From NCBI RefSeq assembly GCF_000264905.1, contig NW_006763150.1, positions 802,093-866,092 of the forward strand: a DNA stretch of 64,000 bases, given 5' to 3'. The notes under the pieces were generated by a model. The model made no database searches. It was not told where the DNA came from and saw only the letters and a list, made by a program, of their open reading frames with translations. Below, in pieces: positions 1-12,269 of the stretch; position 1 is the stretch's first letter, and every line of letters starts with the position of its first letter. A program made the translations under genes and the position numbers. The stretch comes from Stereum hirsutum FP-91666 SS1 (Eukaryota > Basidiomycota > Agaricomycetes > Russulales > Stereaceae).

Positions 1-1694
1 CAAGCGGGAGCACATTAGCCGCTCCTACTCCGCCAAAACCGGTGAGACAAGAGAGTACGGACAATCTGAAGAGCTTCAAGGTCAGCTTGGAGGATCCTGC
101 CTGGAAAGTCCTCCCAGCAGCGTTGCGCAAGTACAAAATCAACAACGACGACTGGCAGAATTATGCTATGTTCATCTGTTACGGTCCTCCCAGTGCGTTT
201 AAAGCGGCGCAAACAATAAAGTATTATTATTCACGAGCCGATTTATCCGTCCAGGTGCTCGGGTAGAGCGTTGTCTGAGCTATGACGAAAAACCACTTCT
301 ACTTTTCCAGAAACTCAAGGACGCACAGAAGAACCCCGTCTTCATGCTCAAACACATCAAAGATATTCGCTCGCCCATCGCCGTCGCCCAACAGAAACAA
401 GCCGCTCGCAAAGCCTCAGGCGACTCCAACGGCTCAAAGAAAACCCCCACGAACCACTCCCGAACACTCTCCCGACCACCAAGATTGCAAGTCCACGCCG
501 CAGAAGCAGCTGCCAGCCATGGTGGTTCAGGCATGGGGCCTGGCTCACCTGATGTGATGTCGCCTGCTGTGGACCATGGTGGGAACTTGTTGTCAGCGGA
601 CAGAAGTGGCAGGATGGGGTTGCAGGATCGATCTCCGAGCACTGGAGAGTCGCCGCGGTCGGCCGTACCGGGGACGAATTTGACAGGACTGCCTACCCCA
701 GGAGAGGATCCCAATGCGGGAGGAACACCGGCGAGGGAAGTGCCAGTGACTTCGGCCATATCCTATGCGGTCGCGATCTATCCGTACATGGCTGAACAGG
801 AAGACGAATTTGACGTGGTCGTGTGAGTTGTTTCTATTCTGTGTCTTTGCGCTTCCGCTGTTCCGTCTCGCTTTCTCATAGCTGATGTTGATGCGTTTGA
901 CTTTGTCCGGCGCAGTGGCGATACGTTCGTCATCATCTCGCGCGCCCGTGGCTGGTGGGTCGTCCAAAGGGATCCATCAGGCTCAGGGCAGGTCGACTCC
1001 GATACGAGTAAACAAGGCTGGGTTCCGGCGGGTTGCCTTCTCGAAACGCGTATTCCAGTCGCAACAGCCATAGCCGAGGCGGCCGCCGCGGTAGGGTCAA
1101 CGACGACATCGTCAAGCCACCCGTCATCGCCACTGAATCCAACAAAGACACCCATCCTGCCTCTCAACATCGTGTCTACAAGTTTCCCGGGCTATGCCTT
1201 GATGGACTACAAGAAGAAAGGCGAGGAGGAGCTCGATCTCGTAAAGGACGATCAGCTCCGAGTGTTCAAGCGGTACAATCATTGGTCATATGTACGCCAC
1301 TCTCCATCTGTTTCACTTATTAAGTTACAAATTTCCGCCGACACGGACTCTTGCTTCATTCTTAGGCTGTCAAAGAGGACGGAGGAGAACGGGGCTGGGT
1401 TCCGGTGAGTCCGATCGACTCCGTGTCACGCAAGTTGATCCTTCTTAATCAACTGAATATCAAATTCCGTTTTTGCTGTGGCGTTAGTCATGGTATATTG
1501 GCAAAGTGTCGTCAGCCAGTGCGAATCCGAGCACGCCTGGCGTGTCAGGGAATCCGAACAATGGCCAGGCCAATACGTCTGTCAATTTGGATGATCATTC
1601 GAAGTTCCTCACCGGAGATCCTGTAACTGGTCAGCAGCCTTCGCCGATGTCGTCGGCTTTCCCGCCCCAGGCAAGAGCGACGACTGTTGTCTAG
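1..1694 (+). CDS. Ste50/Ubc2-like MAPK adaptor with RA and two SH3 domains (5' end outside window)
   Basis: Scaffold that links Ras/Cdc42-type input to the Ste11 MAPKKK in mating and filamentation signalling; the basidiomycete form (Ustilago Ubc2) adds C-terminal SH3 domains to the Ste50 SAM-RA core. Exons read here: <1-192, 255-822, 916-1291, 1366-1404, 1488-1694. The first two exons carry the end of the Ras-association domain (motifs SLEDPAWKVLPAALRKY, ERCLSYDEKPLLLFQKLKD). A Ser/Pro-rich linker follows. SH3-1 starts at AVAIYPYMAEQEDEFDVVVGDTF's first half and runs through GWWVVQRDP to GWVPAGC. SH3-2 runs from GYALMDYKKKGEEELDL to RGWVPSWYIGKV. The SAM domain must lie upstream of the window. 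The tail is Ser/Thr/Pro-rich and ends at TAG 1694. The domain order fits Ubc2 rather than ascomycete Ste50, which lacks SH3 domains. Splice joins are mine; the family call is firm. Confidence 0.85.
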
Positions 1695-4600
1695 CGGTCG
1701 AGCACTGGTGTTTAGCCGAGTGCGCTACCGGCTCGTTCCTTGTGTGTCTGCGGTATCTTCACCCTTCGTTCATTCTACTTGGCGCAATCATCATCACATA
1801 CCCTCCCTTTGCGCTAGTATCCAATCTCCTTCGTTCTGTACTACCTACGCGCTTGCGGACGCCTTACGACTCTTTCCTCTTTGAATTCTGATGATTGCGT
1901 CCATTCCATCTTCGTCTTTCGCCGTCTATGTTGACGCGCACATATTTGTTCCCCTTCGTTTTCGTTGGCTTATGGTTATTCCTTCGAGCACGCTTCGCTT
2001 TCGTCTTGTACCTCAGTCTCGTCATACAGTATACATATCGTATTCATTCCGTAAACGGCTCCGCCGCCCTCCAACCATTCTATTACTTCTCCCGGTTTCT
2101 CGTCACATAATTTCATCTCTGCGTGGGTTCATCCGTTATGTCCGGCCTTCTTGGCTGCTTTTGCTGCTTCCTCTTCCCTTCCCTCATCTCCCTTCGTTCT
2201 TCACACTCTCATCAAAGTTTTCACACGGCAATCTCATGTACACTATTCTACATAGCACTTCTCTTCTTGTTTGTTCCGTGTTTTCGGTGCCCTCCCCCCT
2301 GAGTTTTCGTTCGCCCTGCCATTCGCTTTCGCTTGGATTTTGATAATGATGATGTACATCGTGAGATGTCCTTTGAGGATTAGGACCCCCCCATCTCTAG
2401 ATCACTTTTATGGATCAACTGGATGGGGGGTTCGTCGGTATCGTTCAGGGCCCGCCCTCGTTGTGGCGTCCGGCCATCTCGAGTGGTTGCTGCCTTGATG
2501 CCCCGGTGCATTCAAACTGCACTACACTGGTGAGTGCCTTCTTCCCTTTTTCGAACTTCAGCGCTCCGTGTTCGGTACTTAGTGGAGAGTGCCCGTCTGT
2601 CTATAGCGCTGGTGGCACACGCTGAACAATACTTCCACCTTGCTTCCGTTCAAGTAGAGGCTTTGCCGGACATCACTGTTGTGTTTGATATGGAGATCAT
2701 CGCATGGCTCTTCAGTGCGCAACGTTCATTCACTCGTGCATAAGCTAATGCCCGTTGGGTTCTCGGCGTTGTTCGAGCACCGTACGTGCTTTCAAGGCTC
2801 CTTGGAGTAACTTCAATTAAGCTCCTATACGTTTTTACCGGATTACTATGCGGTCAATTTACGGCTGTCTTCATTATCCGAGCCGGTGTTTTTGTCGATG
2901 TCAAACTTGAAGAGAACAATGTTCATCGGGACCGCGCAAATGAGCGGTATTTTGCTTTCATTCGTACTCCTTCTACCGCCATTGACACTAGTAACGGTCC
3001 TCAGCCCCGTCGTAAGGTATTGGCCTCTAGTCTTCTTTGGGAACAAAGGCGAGGCAGACATGTGGGAAAAAGTACACATGGCGAAGAGGCCGTGCATGTG
3101 ACACTGGTCCCTTGTAGTTGAAGTTCGGGGCCCGCAAGGACTCAGCAGCCAACTCCGATCATTTTCCAGGGAAGGACTTTGCCGTGTCCTTGAAGCGCTC
3201 TATTCGTTCGCTTTTTTTCGTCTTGCGCGCCACGGATCTGCCTCCACATATCTTCCTGGGTCGACAGTACAGGAGGAGGCTATGCTGTTGGTCTCGAAAC
3301 TGTTCCGATCTCTCATTTTCGTAGTTTGCATCGTGCGCTGTTGATGTCCTGTCGCTTTGGTACCATGTGAACACGTAAATTTTCACGTTATCTAAGACTC
3401 ATGGGCGCTTTTCTTTTTCGCTCGAAGCCTCACCACCGTTCGTACAAACGGTTCATCATCCATCAATTTTCGCTGCATTATCGTCCGTTGTCCGTCACGG
3501 AATTCTCTTCTTTACTTGTATCGCCAGGCCAAGACCATTGGCGACTAACAGCGGTCGGTGCTCGTCTGCAGGTCATGCCGTGAAACTGGATCTCGAGAAT
3601 CACTGGCAAGCGAGCAATAAGGGCATGATGAAGTCCTCGCGTTGATAGATTACGGCGCTTCAGATGTGGTGCGGCGAGGTTTATTTGTGGACAGCTTTTG
3701 GCGCCGATGGCTCAACGAGGCATCTTCACGCCACCGCTGCGATCCCCAGCTGTGGTAGAAGAGGAGCTGTAGTGCAATTTTAGTACGACCAGGCGCTACT
3801 GGCTACTGGCATAGCATTTCTGCTCGAGGATGTCGATTTATAAGCCCCTCGGATGAAAATGACGGTTGCTCGAGCTACCCGGCAGTTCACCTACCTGTAC
3901 CGGCTAATGACCAGTACCATCGGTCAAACCCTGTGCAAAGCTGGGGAATGGCTGACGTGATAGCTGCCAGTGGACAACACGAGCCTTGGAACAACTGTTA
4001 CCAACATTGATATGCCGTGCGCATTGTACGGTTCTTCTCGACGGCCCCTCTCCGTCACCTGTTCTCCCTCGCGCCGAATATGTAAACAGATCTCTGGCCT
4101 CGTCGCACATCCGAATCTGTTCTCTGGGTGCGCGTGCTCGCGTATCGTATACATTCATGAACGTCAGAACATTATGGTGCACTCTCGCAGAGCCTTTTTA
4201 TCGTCCTTACGCCCTCCGCTCGAGTGTTATAGCCTGTTAGCGGGCGGGCGCCGGGCGTATAAGTACTTACTACTCAGGGCTCATCTGTTCGCCCTGGACC
4301 TGTTTCAAACGTTATGGTATGTACCCTTAGACCGGTCTGTGAAATAGAAACGTCACCTGCAAACAGGGTGTAATGACTTCGAGGCCTTGGACAGCAAGAG
4401 GCTATGAATTATTCCAGTGATCAGAACGTCTTCCACTCTATGATCCGTTGGCTGAGCCTACTGGGTATGGGAAGAAAAATTCTGAATGACAATTATAGGT
4501 CGTTGTCTGTTGCGCAACAAGTTTTTTTATGGGCAGGAGTCCTTCGTCTGACTAATGGGCCACTCTGCCCCTGATGTTGGGAGGCAACGGTGTATGGTGT

Positions 4601-5056
4601 CTGTGTTTTGATAGCTTCCGACCGCGTGTGGTGGCAATGCATAGCACTGGCCCATACTCAGGCTTCGGCTTCCCTTTTCTTTGCATTTCTTCGCCTTTCA
4701 AGGCGCCCCCCACGCTTCGAACTGTGCACCTGTCGGAGATATCATTGTTGTCGCTACTCCTGCTTCTCACTGTTTCAGAATCTTGTTGGGCTTGAATGTG
4801 GCAAACTTGACGTGCTAGCAATTGCTCGCGGTCCTATGGAGGAGATCTACGATCTGTTTGCGGGTCAAACTTGTGATGTCTGAATTCCTCGAGTACTGTC
4901 AGGGCTCACGACTGAATCTTTCTCTCACGTCGACTGTGATCCACTGAAACTCTATCTCAGTCAACTCTTTCATCATTACGGTCCATATCACAACAGTCAC
5001 CATATATATGGAGATCCCTGTCGCCCTCATGCCAACTAGCCCGTTGCATTCGAAAG
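1695..5056. other. Gene-poor stretch with a pyrimidine-rich block
   Basis: No gene could be supported in this 3.4 kb. The first part (about 1740-2340) is strikingly C/T-rich on the plus strand and could be the 3' UTR of the adaptor gene. Open frames here are short, lack splice-compatible neighbours and show no protein motif. The last ~150 bases form the promoter of the next gene. Confidence 0.5.
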
Positions 5057-6087
5057 ATGGCGATTCCCCAACACTACCAAAACTACAAAGTGGTACGTCT
5101 TGCTCCCGATCTCTCTTCAATTACAATCCTTGACCGTATCCATTGTCAGGTCTACGAGCGCATGAACCAAGCGCTCCTGCGCGATGGTCTCTTGGCGCGC
5201 TCCTTCGGCGCCGAACAAGCTTCGCTCCATTTCGAGAATCTTCTCAACACACCGCTCCACAATCTTTCGGTTTGTTACGATGGATCCAGCGGTTGTTTTT
5301 TCTTACGGAACGACGCTCTGGGCCATACCCATGTCCCTGTGCTTCTCGACTACTATGCAGCCTTTGCACCGCTGGTCATCGGCCAATACTACTGGTATGT
5401 TATATGCTTTGATCGTACGACCACCCCCGCCTAACCTCGTCATCACCCGTCCGTTAGGCAGCCACGAGCAGAAACGGACAGACTACGCTATGTACAGCAG
5501 GCGCGCCTGGAGCTTTCCATTTTCCTTCGTCATGCTGTCGGTCAAGGGTTGGGCGTACTCGCGACGGACGCAATCGCTGGCGATTGCACGCATATTCGGG
5601 GATGGAATGACCCCGCACCTCTTGGAGAGAAAGCCTGTATCCACCTTCGCATAGAGGTACGCACTGTTCGCTGTCGTCCATGCCCTAGTTGTGTATTGAC
5701 CGTAAATACGCAGTGGCCGGGTGGGGCACCCTACAACCGCCGCGTCCCCACCAGAGATCAGACGAGGGAGAGAAGACCTATAACGCTGCAGAGGTTCTTG
5801 CTACAGGTTGGCCGTGCGGTTGAAGAGTTTTTGCAGGTTCGTGGCCGCTATTTTTGTGATAGTGGATCAATTCTGACGCCGAGGGGATGTTGGAATAGAC
5901 CTACCCACGTTATTCTAGTCAAGGTCGACGTCTTGATTGTGGCGATATTATGATCCTCGGCGTCGTCGATGTTAGCGTCGGATCTTGGCAGCCAGTCTGT
6001 TTTCCTTTTGCTGTTTTTGTACGACCTCTCGAGACCTATCTTAACCACTCCATTTCACAGATCTTACAATATAGACCTGGCGTCTGA
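5057..6087 (+). CDS. Unknown family, copy A
   Basis: I do not recognise this family. Exons 5057-5092, 5150-5394, 5458-5656, 5714-5836, 5899-5994 and 6061-6087 give a 241-residue protein. It is a divergent relative of copies B (8060) and C (25752). Shared blocks in order are LHFEN near residue 36, YDGS, a Tyr-Trp-Gln segment before TETD/AETD, an LGVLATDA/LGVTVEEA block, a GTHLKGW/CTHIRGW block, LGEKA/LGDKA, and GSWQPIL near the C-terminus. The last intron (5995-6060) was placed because removing it restores GSWQPIL followed by QY, as in the other copies, which lack this intron. There is no signal peptide or membrane segment. The conserved Trp, His and Gly positions suggest a folded domain under selection. 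Function is unknown. Confidence 0.7.
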
Positions 6088-8059
6088 TGCCTGTGGAATT
6101 CCTCTTTCTCTTCGACCTATCTCTTCCCGCTCTTCATACTCCTTTCGTACGTTGACATGACGAACACTTGACAATGTATCGGTGAGTCAGCTGCTTACTA
6201 GTCTCCTTGCTTGGTCGAACGTCGCCGACAAAGTTCTCGAACGCTTTGCTACGTTCCTCTGCAACAGACTCGACATAGAAGTCTTGCTCCACTGTTCGCC
6301 GGACTGACCCTTCATAGCTCTCTCATCGTGGCATTCTTAGTGACTATACATCTACGAGACCAGACCCGGGGAAATCCTTTCACCATACTGCGTCTTTGGG
6401 GACTTTGGAAAGATGGAATGCATTGATGCACGAAATTGCCGTTCTGTCAATGTTCAATGTATGTGACATAGCGACCCTGATTGCCTTTGCCCGGGACCTC
6501 TATGGAGCATCTTGCGGTCAACAATGTCAGCACTATTATTCGCGAAATCAGTGCGCGGCGGCACCATGAGCATCAATCATTTTGAATAAGTAGAAGGCCA
6601 AGGCTTGTCAATGATGAAGCGCCTATCGGTGGACCCCGTCTGGATGATAATGACTGCGATCGTGTTGGGCGGCGTTGGGAAACCTGGTCATATAGAACTC
6701 TGAATGCAATGGCCAATTGCGAACCAATCTCCCTTCCCTCATCATCGTTTCCCTGACTACGTTGTTCGTACACATATGGGGTTTAGGTGGCCAGTAAGCA
6801 CCGGAGACTTGGATTTGGCGCTCGGTACGGCTTTCCCACCCTAAGATTAGCTCGGAATTAACGGATGAACGACTGTCCACCCATAGATATATTATACATT
6901 CCACGCGACTCATTGGCGACTTCGAGAAGAGTGCCTCATGAGCGAGCCCATCTGTGGGGCTCTACAAAATGTACGTAGGGTTCGTCTTGTCTAACATTCT
7001 AACCTACTAGTATTGCTCACTATCTCCACTCATATCAAACAGGCTGCCAATTCCATCGTTGAGGCTAATGACCCAGAGCGTCAATACCGCTTTCCTCAGT
7101 TGTGACTCCGTGTGAGAATTGTTGCTTCAGTGCATCTTAACACTGTCTTGACATTCGTCGCCAGCACCGTGACGCGTCGAGGTATTTTCGTTCCGTGATG
7201 ACCACTTTAAGCCTCTTTAAGCCCATCCAGAGTAGGCATCCCACGAGTCGGGCTGATGCCAGCATTCGCTCTTTACCGAAAGAGGTCTATCGATGAGCCC
7301 CTGCAGCTGTACTGGTTCGCATCAGACTCTTTCGAGCCTAGGCTCGCGATGAGACTCGTGACCCCTCAGGCTTTCTTCCGAGGTGTAGATGCGTGTATAC
7401 AGCTGTAGGCGTTACAATTACACCTCCAACTGAGATACATTCTAAAAAGTGTAGCGAGGCCACCATCGCCTCTACTTGGTGGCACTGTCAGCGTCGAGGT
7501 ATATAGAACGGGGCCCTCTCACTCGACGTGTTTCGAGACCTACGGGGTGAGTGCTTTTAATTTCTCTAGCATTATGCTCGCGTTTGTCGAAACTGATGTT
7601 TATCTTTCACCGTGGGCGCTAATGCACATGACAGCTGTAAGTTCGACCTTTCACACACTCTTTGTTATAGCTATGGTGGACTCATAGAGCTGTACTGATT
7701 CCATGGCTTGCTCACCGACCCCTTGAACGCTCTTTAGGGATGACATAGTAGGTGTATATACGCCGACCTTCGTCATACGCTTCCAGTTGCATCAGCTTAA
7801 GGAAGCATGATGCCGAGCCCTTCACCTGTATCCCCCCAGCTGTCAAGCTTCTTCAAGTGGACAACTATAGACATCGTCTGTCGACAAAATGCTCACTTTG
7901 CGCTCCCCCAGCTGTAGGCCTGCCTTGTATGCAGCACGAAACGGCACCCGAACATGCACTACTTGTCATTCGTGGCTTTGACTAGGACAACAGCTCTTCA
8001 TTGGCATTGTGAGGTAGGATAAAACGCAGCGCGGATGAATTCGTTTTCGACAATGCGAC
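6088..8059. other. Non-coding stretch with a clustered CAGCTGT motif
   Basis: No supportable gene in this ~2 kb between copies A and B. The only structure seen is the CAGCTGT cluster at 7304-7916, listed separately. Short open frames such as the minus-strand one at 6623-6913 show no motif or matching splice partners. Confidence 0.5.
7304..7916 (+). repeat. Cluster of CAGCTGTA motifs
   Basis: CAGCTGTA occurs at 7304, 7400, 7632 and 7909, the second and last followed by GGC. GAGCTGTA lies near 7688 and CAGCTGTC near 7838. Several copies follow a GAGCCC or CCCC context, so these may be remnants of a short degenerate repeat or a protein-binding cluster upstream of copy B (start 8060). Confidence 0.4.
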
Positions 8060-9083
8060 ATGAACTCCTCAGCTTCTGCACAAGACGCTCCTATGACTTC
8101 ACAGGTGAGAGCGAATTATTCTCTCTACGTATTCTTGAGCTCACCTCACTTCCCAATCATCGATTCTCCAGACAGTCGACGGAATCGACACCAAAACAGC
8201 TTTACTTCACGGTGGTTATCACGCATTGGCATTCGGAACAGACTATGCACGCCTCCATTTCGAGAACCATACACGCCCCCATTCATTCGAAAATGCACCC
8301 GTCGACTACGACGGCTCTACCCATTATTTCTTTATCCAGAGTAATGCACTCGGTTATCCTCACTTCCCTGTCTTTCTCGATTTTTATCGCCGTCCTGCTG
8401 CACCGACGGTCATCATTCAGAAATACTGGCAGCCTACCACCGAGACAGATCGTGAAAGGTTCGTCAAGGACGACGAAGTCAAGCTGGAGGATACCATATT
8501 TCTGCGTCACGAGGGAGTCGAAGGGGCTCTGGGGGTGACCGTCGAAGAAGCAGTGCATGGTGAAGGAACACACTTGAAGGGATGGAAGGAGACAGCGAAT
8601 CTTGGAGACAAAGCGTCCGCTCAGATTCGATTATGGGTGAGTTTGAATCTTTATTCTTATTCGATTTTCAACGAGAGTTCTTCGGTGGCTTACTAGGCAT
8701 GGGCTCTCTCTTCCGCTGCCATCTTGTTCTGTAGTTTCCTGAGTGCAAGCCATGGAGACGTCAAGTGCAGACTAGAGACCAGACGTCCTCAAAGAACCCC
8801 ATCCTACTCAAAGGGTTCGTTCAACACATTGGACGATCTATTGAGGCATACTTCGAAAAGGTATCTAGTCCTCTTGACCCACGCTGATGGCTTGAAGATT
8901 TACAGGTCGCGCCAGACGCTGACGCGACATGTTTCTCTTCAGAATCCAGCCCTTCGCTCATTCTCAGGAGAACCGCTCACGTCCAAGGAGCTCATCATTC
9001 TCGGCGCGGTTCATGTTTCGGCAGGGAGCTGGCAGCCCATCTTGGCGTACGATATGCGCAAAATTATCGAGGGAGGTTTTTGA
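8060..9083 (+). CDS. Unknown family, copy B
   Basis: Exons 8060-8104, 8172-8636, 8735-8860 and 8943-9083 encode a 258-residue protein of the same unrecognised family as copies A and C. It is much closer to C than to A: the two share long identical stretches (for example around GTHLKGWKETANLGDK) and their last intron sequences are also nearly the same, including a segment that reads like GACCCACGCTGATG. The last exon was joined at 8943 because this gives GEPLTSKELIILGAVHVSAG followed by SWQPIL, matching both other copies. The start was chosen at 8060 because the first exon then splices in frame into TVDGIDTK. There is no signal peptide or transmembrane helix. Function is unknown. Confidence 0.75.
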
Positions 9084-9820
9084 AGTCAGGATACAAGCGG
9101 AAGATGGTGGAGGGGACGAGTCTATGGTTACTATGTATTTGATGTTTGATTTGATTGAGCTAATGTGTACACAAGATGACAATAATATTGTATTATTTCG
9201 AATTCTTGCACGTGATATTGCAGACCGTGGAGGCATCGAACGTCCAAGTTGAGTACGAGTTAGCTTGACACCGTAGCCAAGTAAGTTCAACATTCTCGTC
9301 GGAATTTGAATCATAATCACCGTCCAGATCGCGTGGCGTTCTCGATCGTTGTGGCCCAAGGGCTAACCACGACTTGAGCCTGAGGAGCTGGAGCACGAGG
9401 TCCGAGATGGCAGAATACATTTCGCGGGGGGTCATGTTGCTTGGCACCTCCTATGTTCCTGTCTATGCGATGTGCCGCAGAGGCTGCCCAACTTTCGCCA
9501 CATATTGTATCGCACGCAGACTGCACTGTGTCGGCACTAGATGATCATATCTTTCAACTGGCGAAATACACACGAAGGAAATAAAAAGAAAAAGGCAGGA
9601 ACGAGTGCGTGCACAAGTCAAGAAGAAGAAAGAAAAAAGGTTGTCCACATGTCACATGCGTATCCAAAAAAAATGAAACGGAAGCACCGTACGGCGTACA
9701 CCCCGTCGCCACAATCCGACACCACACACAACATGCCACGCCACAAGCGAATGTTCCTCGCGAATGTGAATAAAAATACGTCTTGCTGACCGCTCAAAAA
9801 GAGATTAATTATTACGACAG
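9084..9820. other. Convergent intergenic region
   Basis: This lies between the stops of copy B (plus) and the sorting nexin (minus) and probably holds both 3' UTRs. A purine-rich block sits at about 9575-9680. No gene or RNA was seen. Confidence 0.5.
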
Positions 9821-12269
9821 TCATCGCCCGTTGATAGTGGCCGTCGAGTCCCGCCTTGTCATCGAAGGACCGGCCGAAGCTGGGTCATTCTCCGTGATGT
9901 CCTTAGGTAGTTGATTCGGGTGGTCCGGGATCTTCGCAATTTCTTGCTTCGCGTCCTGCCATGCTTCGAGGTTCTGATCGTCCAACAAAGTTCCATGCAC
10001 ATCCGTCAGCACGATATTTATAAGCCATTGTGTAAAGGTGGTGGTAGGAGGGCGAAGAGAGACGACGAACCTTCTGACACCAATCTCGGTGGCTTCGCGC
10101 CATCGAGATAGCCATTTCCCGCAGATCGGCGACTTTCTGCCTTTGGAACCTGTCCAAGTCCGCTTGAATGGTCGAGCTGGCATACTTCAGGTCCTGCGCT
10201 GACAGGTGTAATGCATCCTCGAGCTACAAAGCAACACCCATGAGGAACGTCCATAAAATTCAATCAGCGCCACATTCCATGGTGGAAGGTGAATGCGAGA
10301 GAAAGTGGGGGATGGGGATAGACCCGACCCACCTGCGAAATATTCTCCCTCGTCTTACTGATTCCATTTCTCCTCGCTGTCTCCGGATCGGCATCCATCA
10401 TTCCATGCAACGTATAGCTCAACGCGCTCAACAGTCCCATACCCGGTGCCCGCCTCTTAATCGGACTCGGTCCCGGATGGGGCGGTAAATAAGCCGAGCC
10501 CAACTGAGGCTCGTCGTCGTCTCTAACGCTCCTCCCATTCATGCTGTCAGGCGACGGCGCCTCGACCTCAACGGGCTGACTATCATCGCTCCCCGCATCC
10601 GTCCCTATACTCCCACGACCACCTTCATGGCCGCCCACGCTCGCGCTCGGCCGCAGTGTCGACGCGCCGTACTGTGACTGAGACTGCGAGCCGTACTCCG
10701 ATTGGGATTGGGATCGACGCGGGGATCCGGAATCGAGCCCGGATGGGGACGTGACGCGACCTCTGCCGAGGGCTTCTTCCAGTCTTCGCGCCTCGCGCTC
10801 GGATTTCTCGAGCTCGGTAAGGGACTCACGACGGGCTTCGAGCGCGTCTTGGGTCATTTCGAGCTGGACGTGCTTTTGGTGGCGGTAGACGAGGAGTTTC
10901 TTGATGATGGAGGCGAATTGGGAGTATTCGTGCAGGGGCTCTTGCCAGTTCTGTTCTAGGTCTTGCAGCTGCATTTCCGAGGCACGTATGAGGGGGTTGG
11001 ACGGACGTGAGTGAGTGAGTGTGGATGACGAGAGACTTACGAGACGGGTGGTGGACATGTATGTGGCGTCGATGGCTTGTCCTGTTTTCTCGATTGCGCC
11101 GGACAGTTCTCCTTGTTCGTTCAGACTAAAGCCGTTCCAAGCCGCTCCGAGATCCATATGGTCCTGTGCATAATCTAGTAGAAATGTGTCAGAGACGTTC
11201 TTATCGAAAAAGAAAAGAAGGCAAATATAGACAAAGACAGACCTGACCACCGCTTCATCGTCCGCCTCGTCACCTTCTCCATGGGTCCGCTCATGTGCGC
11301 GGCGAATTTGTTCGTGAAAACCTCCGAGTCGAGGAAGCGCTGATCTGGCCTCCGTAAGGGGTGCGCAGCAGAAGGATTGGGTAAGGCCTGGTATGCAGCA
11401 GAGGCCTCGGGGTCGGTCGGATTGTGAGCGGGAGCCTTGAGAATGTTCTTCGGTAGGAGGGAGAGTGGGGGAGAGTGGAGAACTTCAGCCTAAGGAGAGT
11501 AAAGGGTTAAGGATAGAAGGCATGATCTAGTTGCTCGTACGCACCCAAGAAACCTCACCGTCCAAGAAGCGATGAAATACGTGCTCGTTGGCCAGGATTG
11601 GATGGCGTGCGATGCGGTTGAGGAAGGTTTGAAGCATGCGACGTCGGCGGGCTATGAGCGCGGCATCCTCCTTCGCCTTTCCTTGTTTAATTGCATAGTC
11701 GCCGATCGTTTGCTTCGAAGGGATTGGTGGAATAATCAAAGTGGGGTATAATTTGGTGAGGTTTAGTCTGAGTGACTCAAACTCGGAGTAACGGTGTCGG
11801 GATTCAGCATTCTGATGATTGAAAGTATCAATTGAGTTAATGCGAACATAGAACTGATTAGGACAGGGAAACGTACCCCGGCACGGATGACGTAGGTGAT
11901 ATACGGAGAGGTTGAGTTCTCGCTCGTTTTGAGCGCGTCAACAATCTATCAAATAATACAGACGCTGTTAAAGAGACTTGAATGGATCTTCAGTAAATGA
12001 TAGCGCACCAATATTTCAGCATCGTCCCCTGAATGTAGCCACTGGTCCCGATAACAGCAAAAGTCGCTCTTCACTGGCGGAGAGCGTGGGACGCTGGCTT
12101 GGACTGGGGCCACCGGTGACCGTGCAAGGGTTGGCGACGAGGGTATACGGGCTGGATGAGAAACTGGAGATGATGGCTCAGACACATCTATGTGTGAGAC
12201 CGAGTTGGAGGAGGCTGAGGACGGAGGCTGATCTGAAGAGAACGGGTTCTCGTCTTCGAAGGAGTCCAT
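9821..12269 (-). CDS. PX-BAR sorting nexin, Snx41/Atg20 family
   Basis: Endosomal sorting nexin that binds PI3P through a PX domain and dimerises through a BAR domain; family members work in retrieval of cargo from endosomes and in selective autophagy. Eight exons (12009-12269, 11877-11945, 11545-11811, 11243-11489, 11041-11174, 10333-10968, 10071-10223, 9821-9973) give 639 residues, usual for the family. The PX domain (about 67-215) contains RHRYSEFESLR, the IIPPIPSKQTIGDYA proline loop and RRRMLQTFLNRIARHP. The BAR part follows, interrupted by a long Ser/Gln-rich low-complexity insert (about 390-480), a feature common in Snx41/Atg20 proteins. The N-terminus is acidic and Ser/Pro-rich. I cannot separate Snx41 from Atg20 by eye. 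All exon phases join cleanly. Confidence 0.9.
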
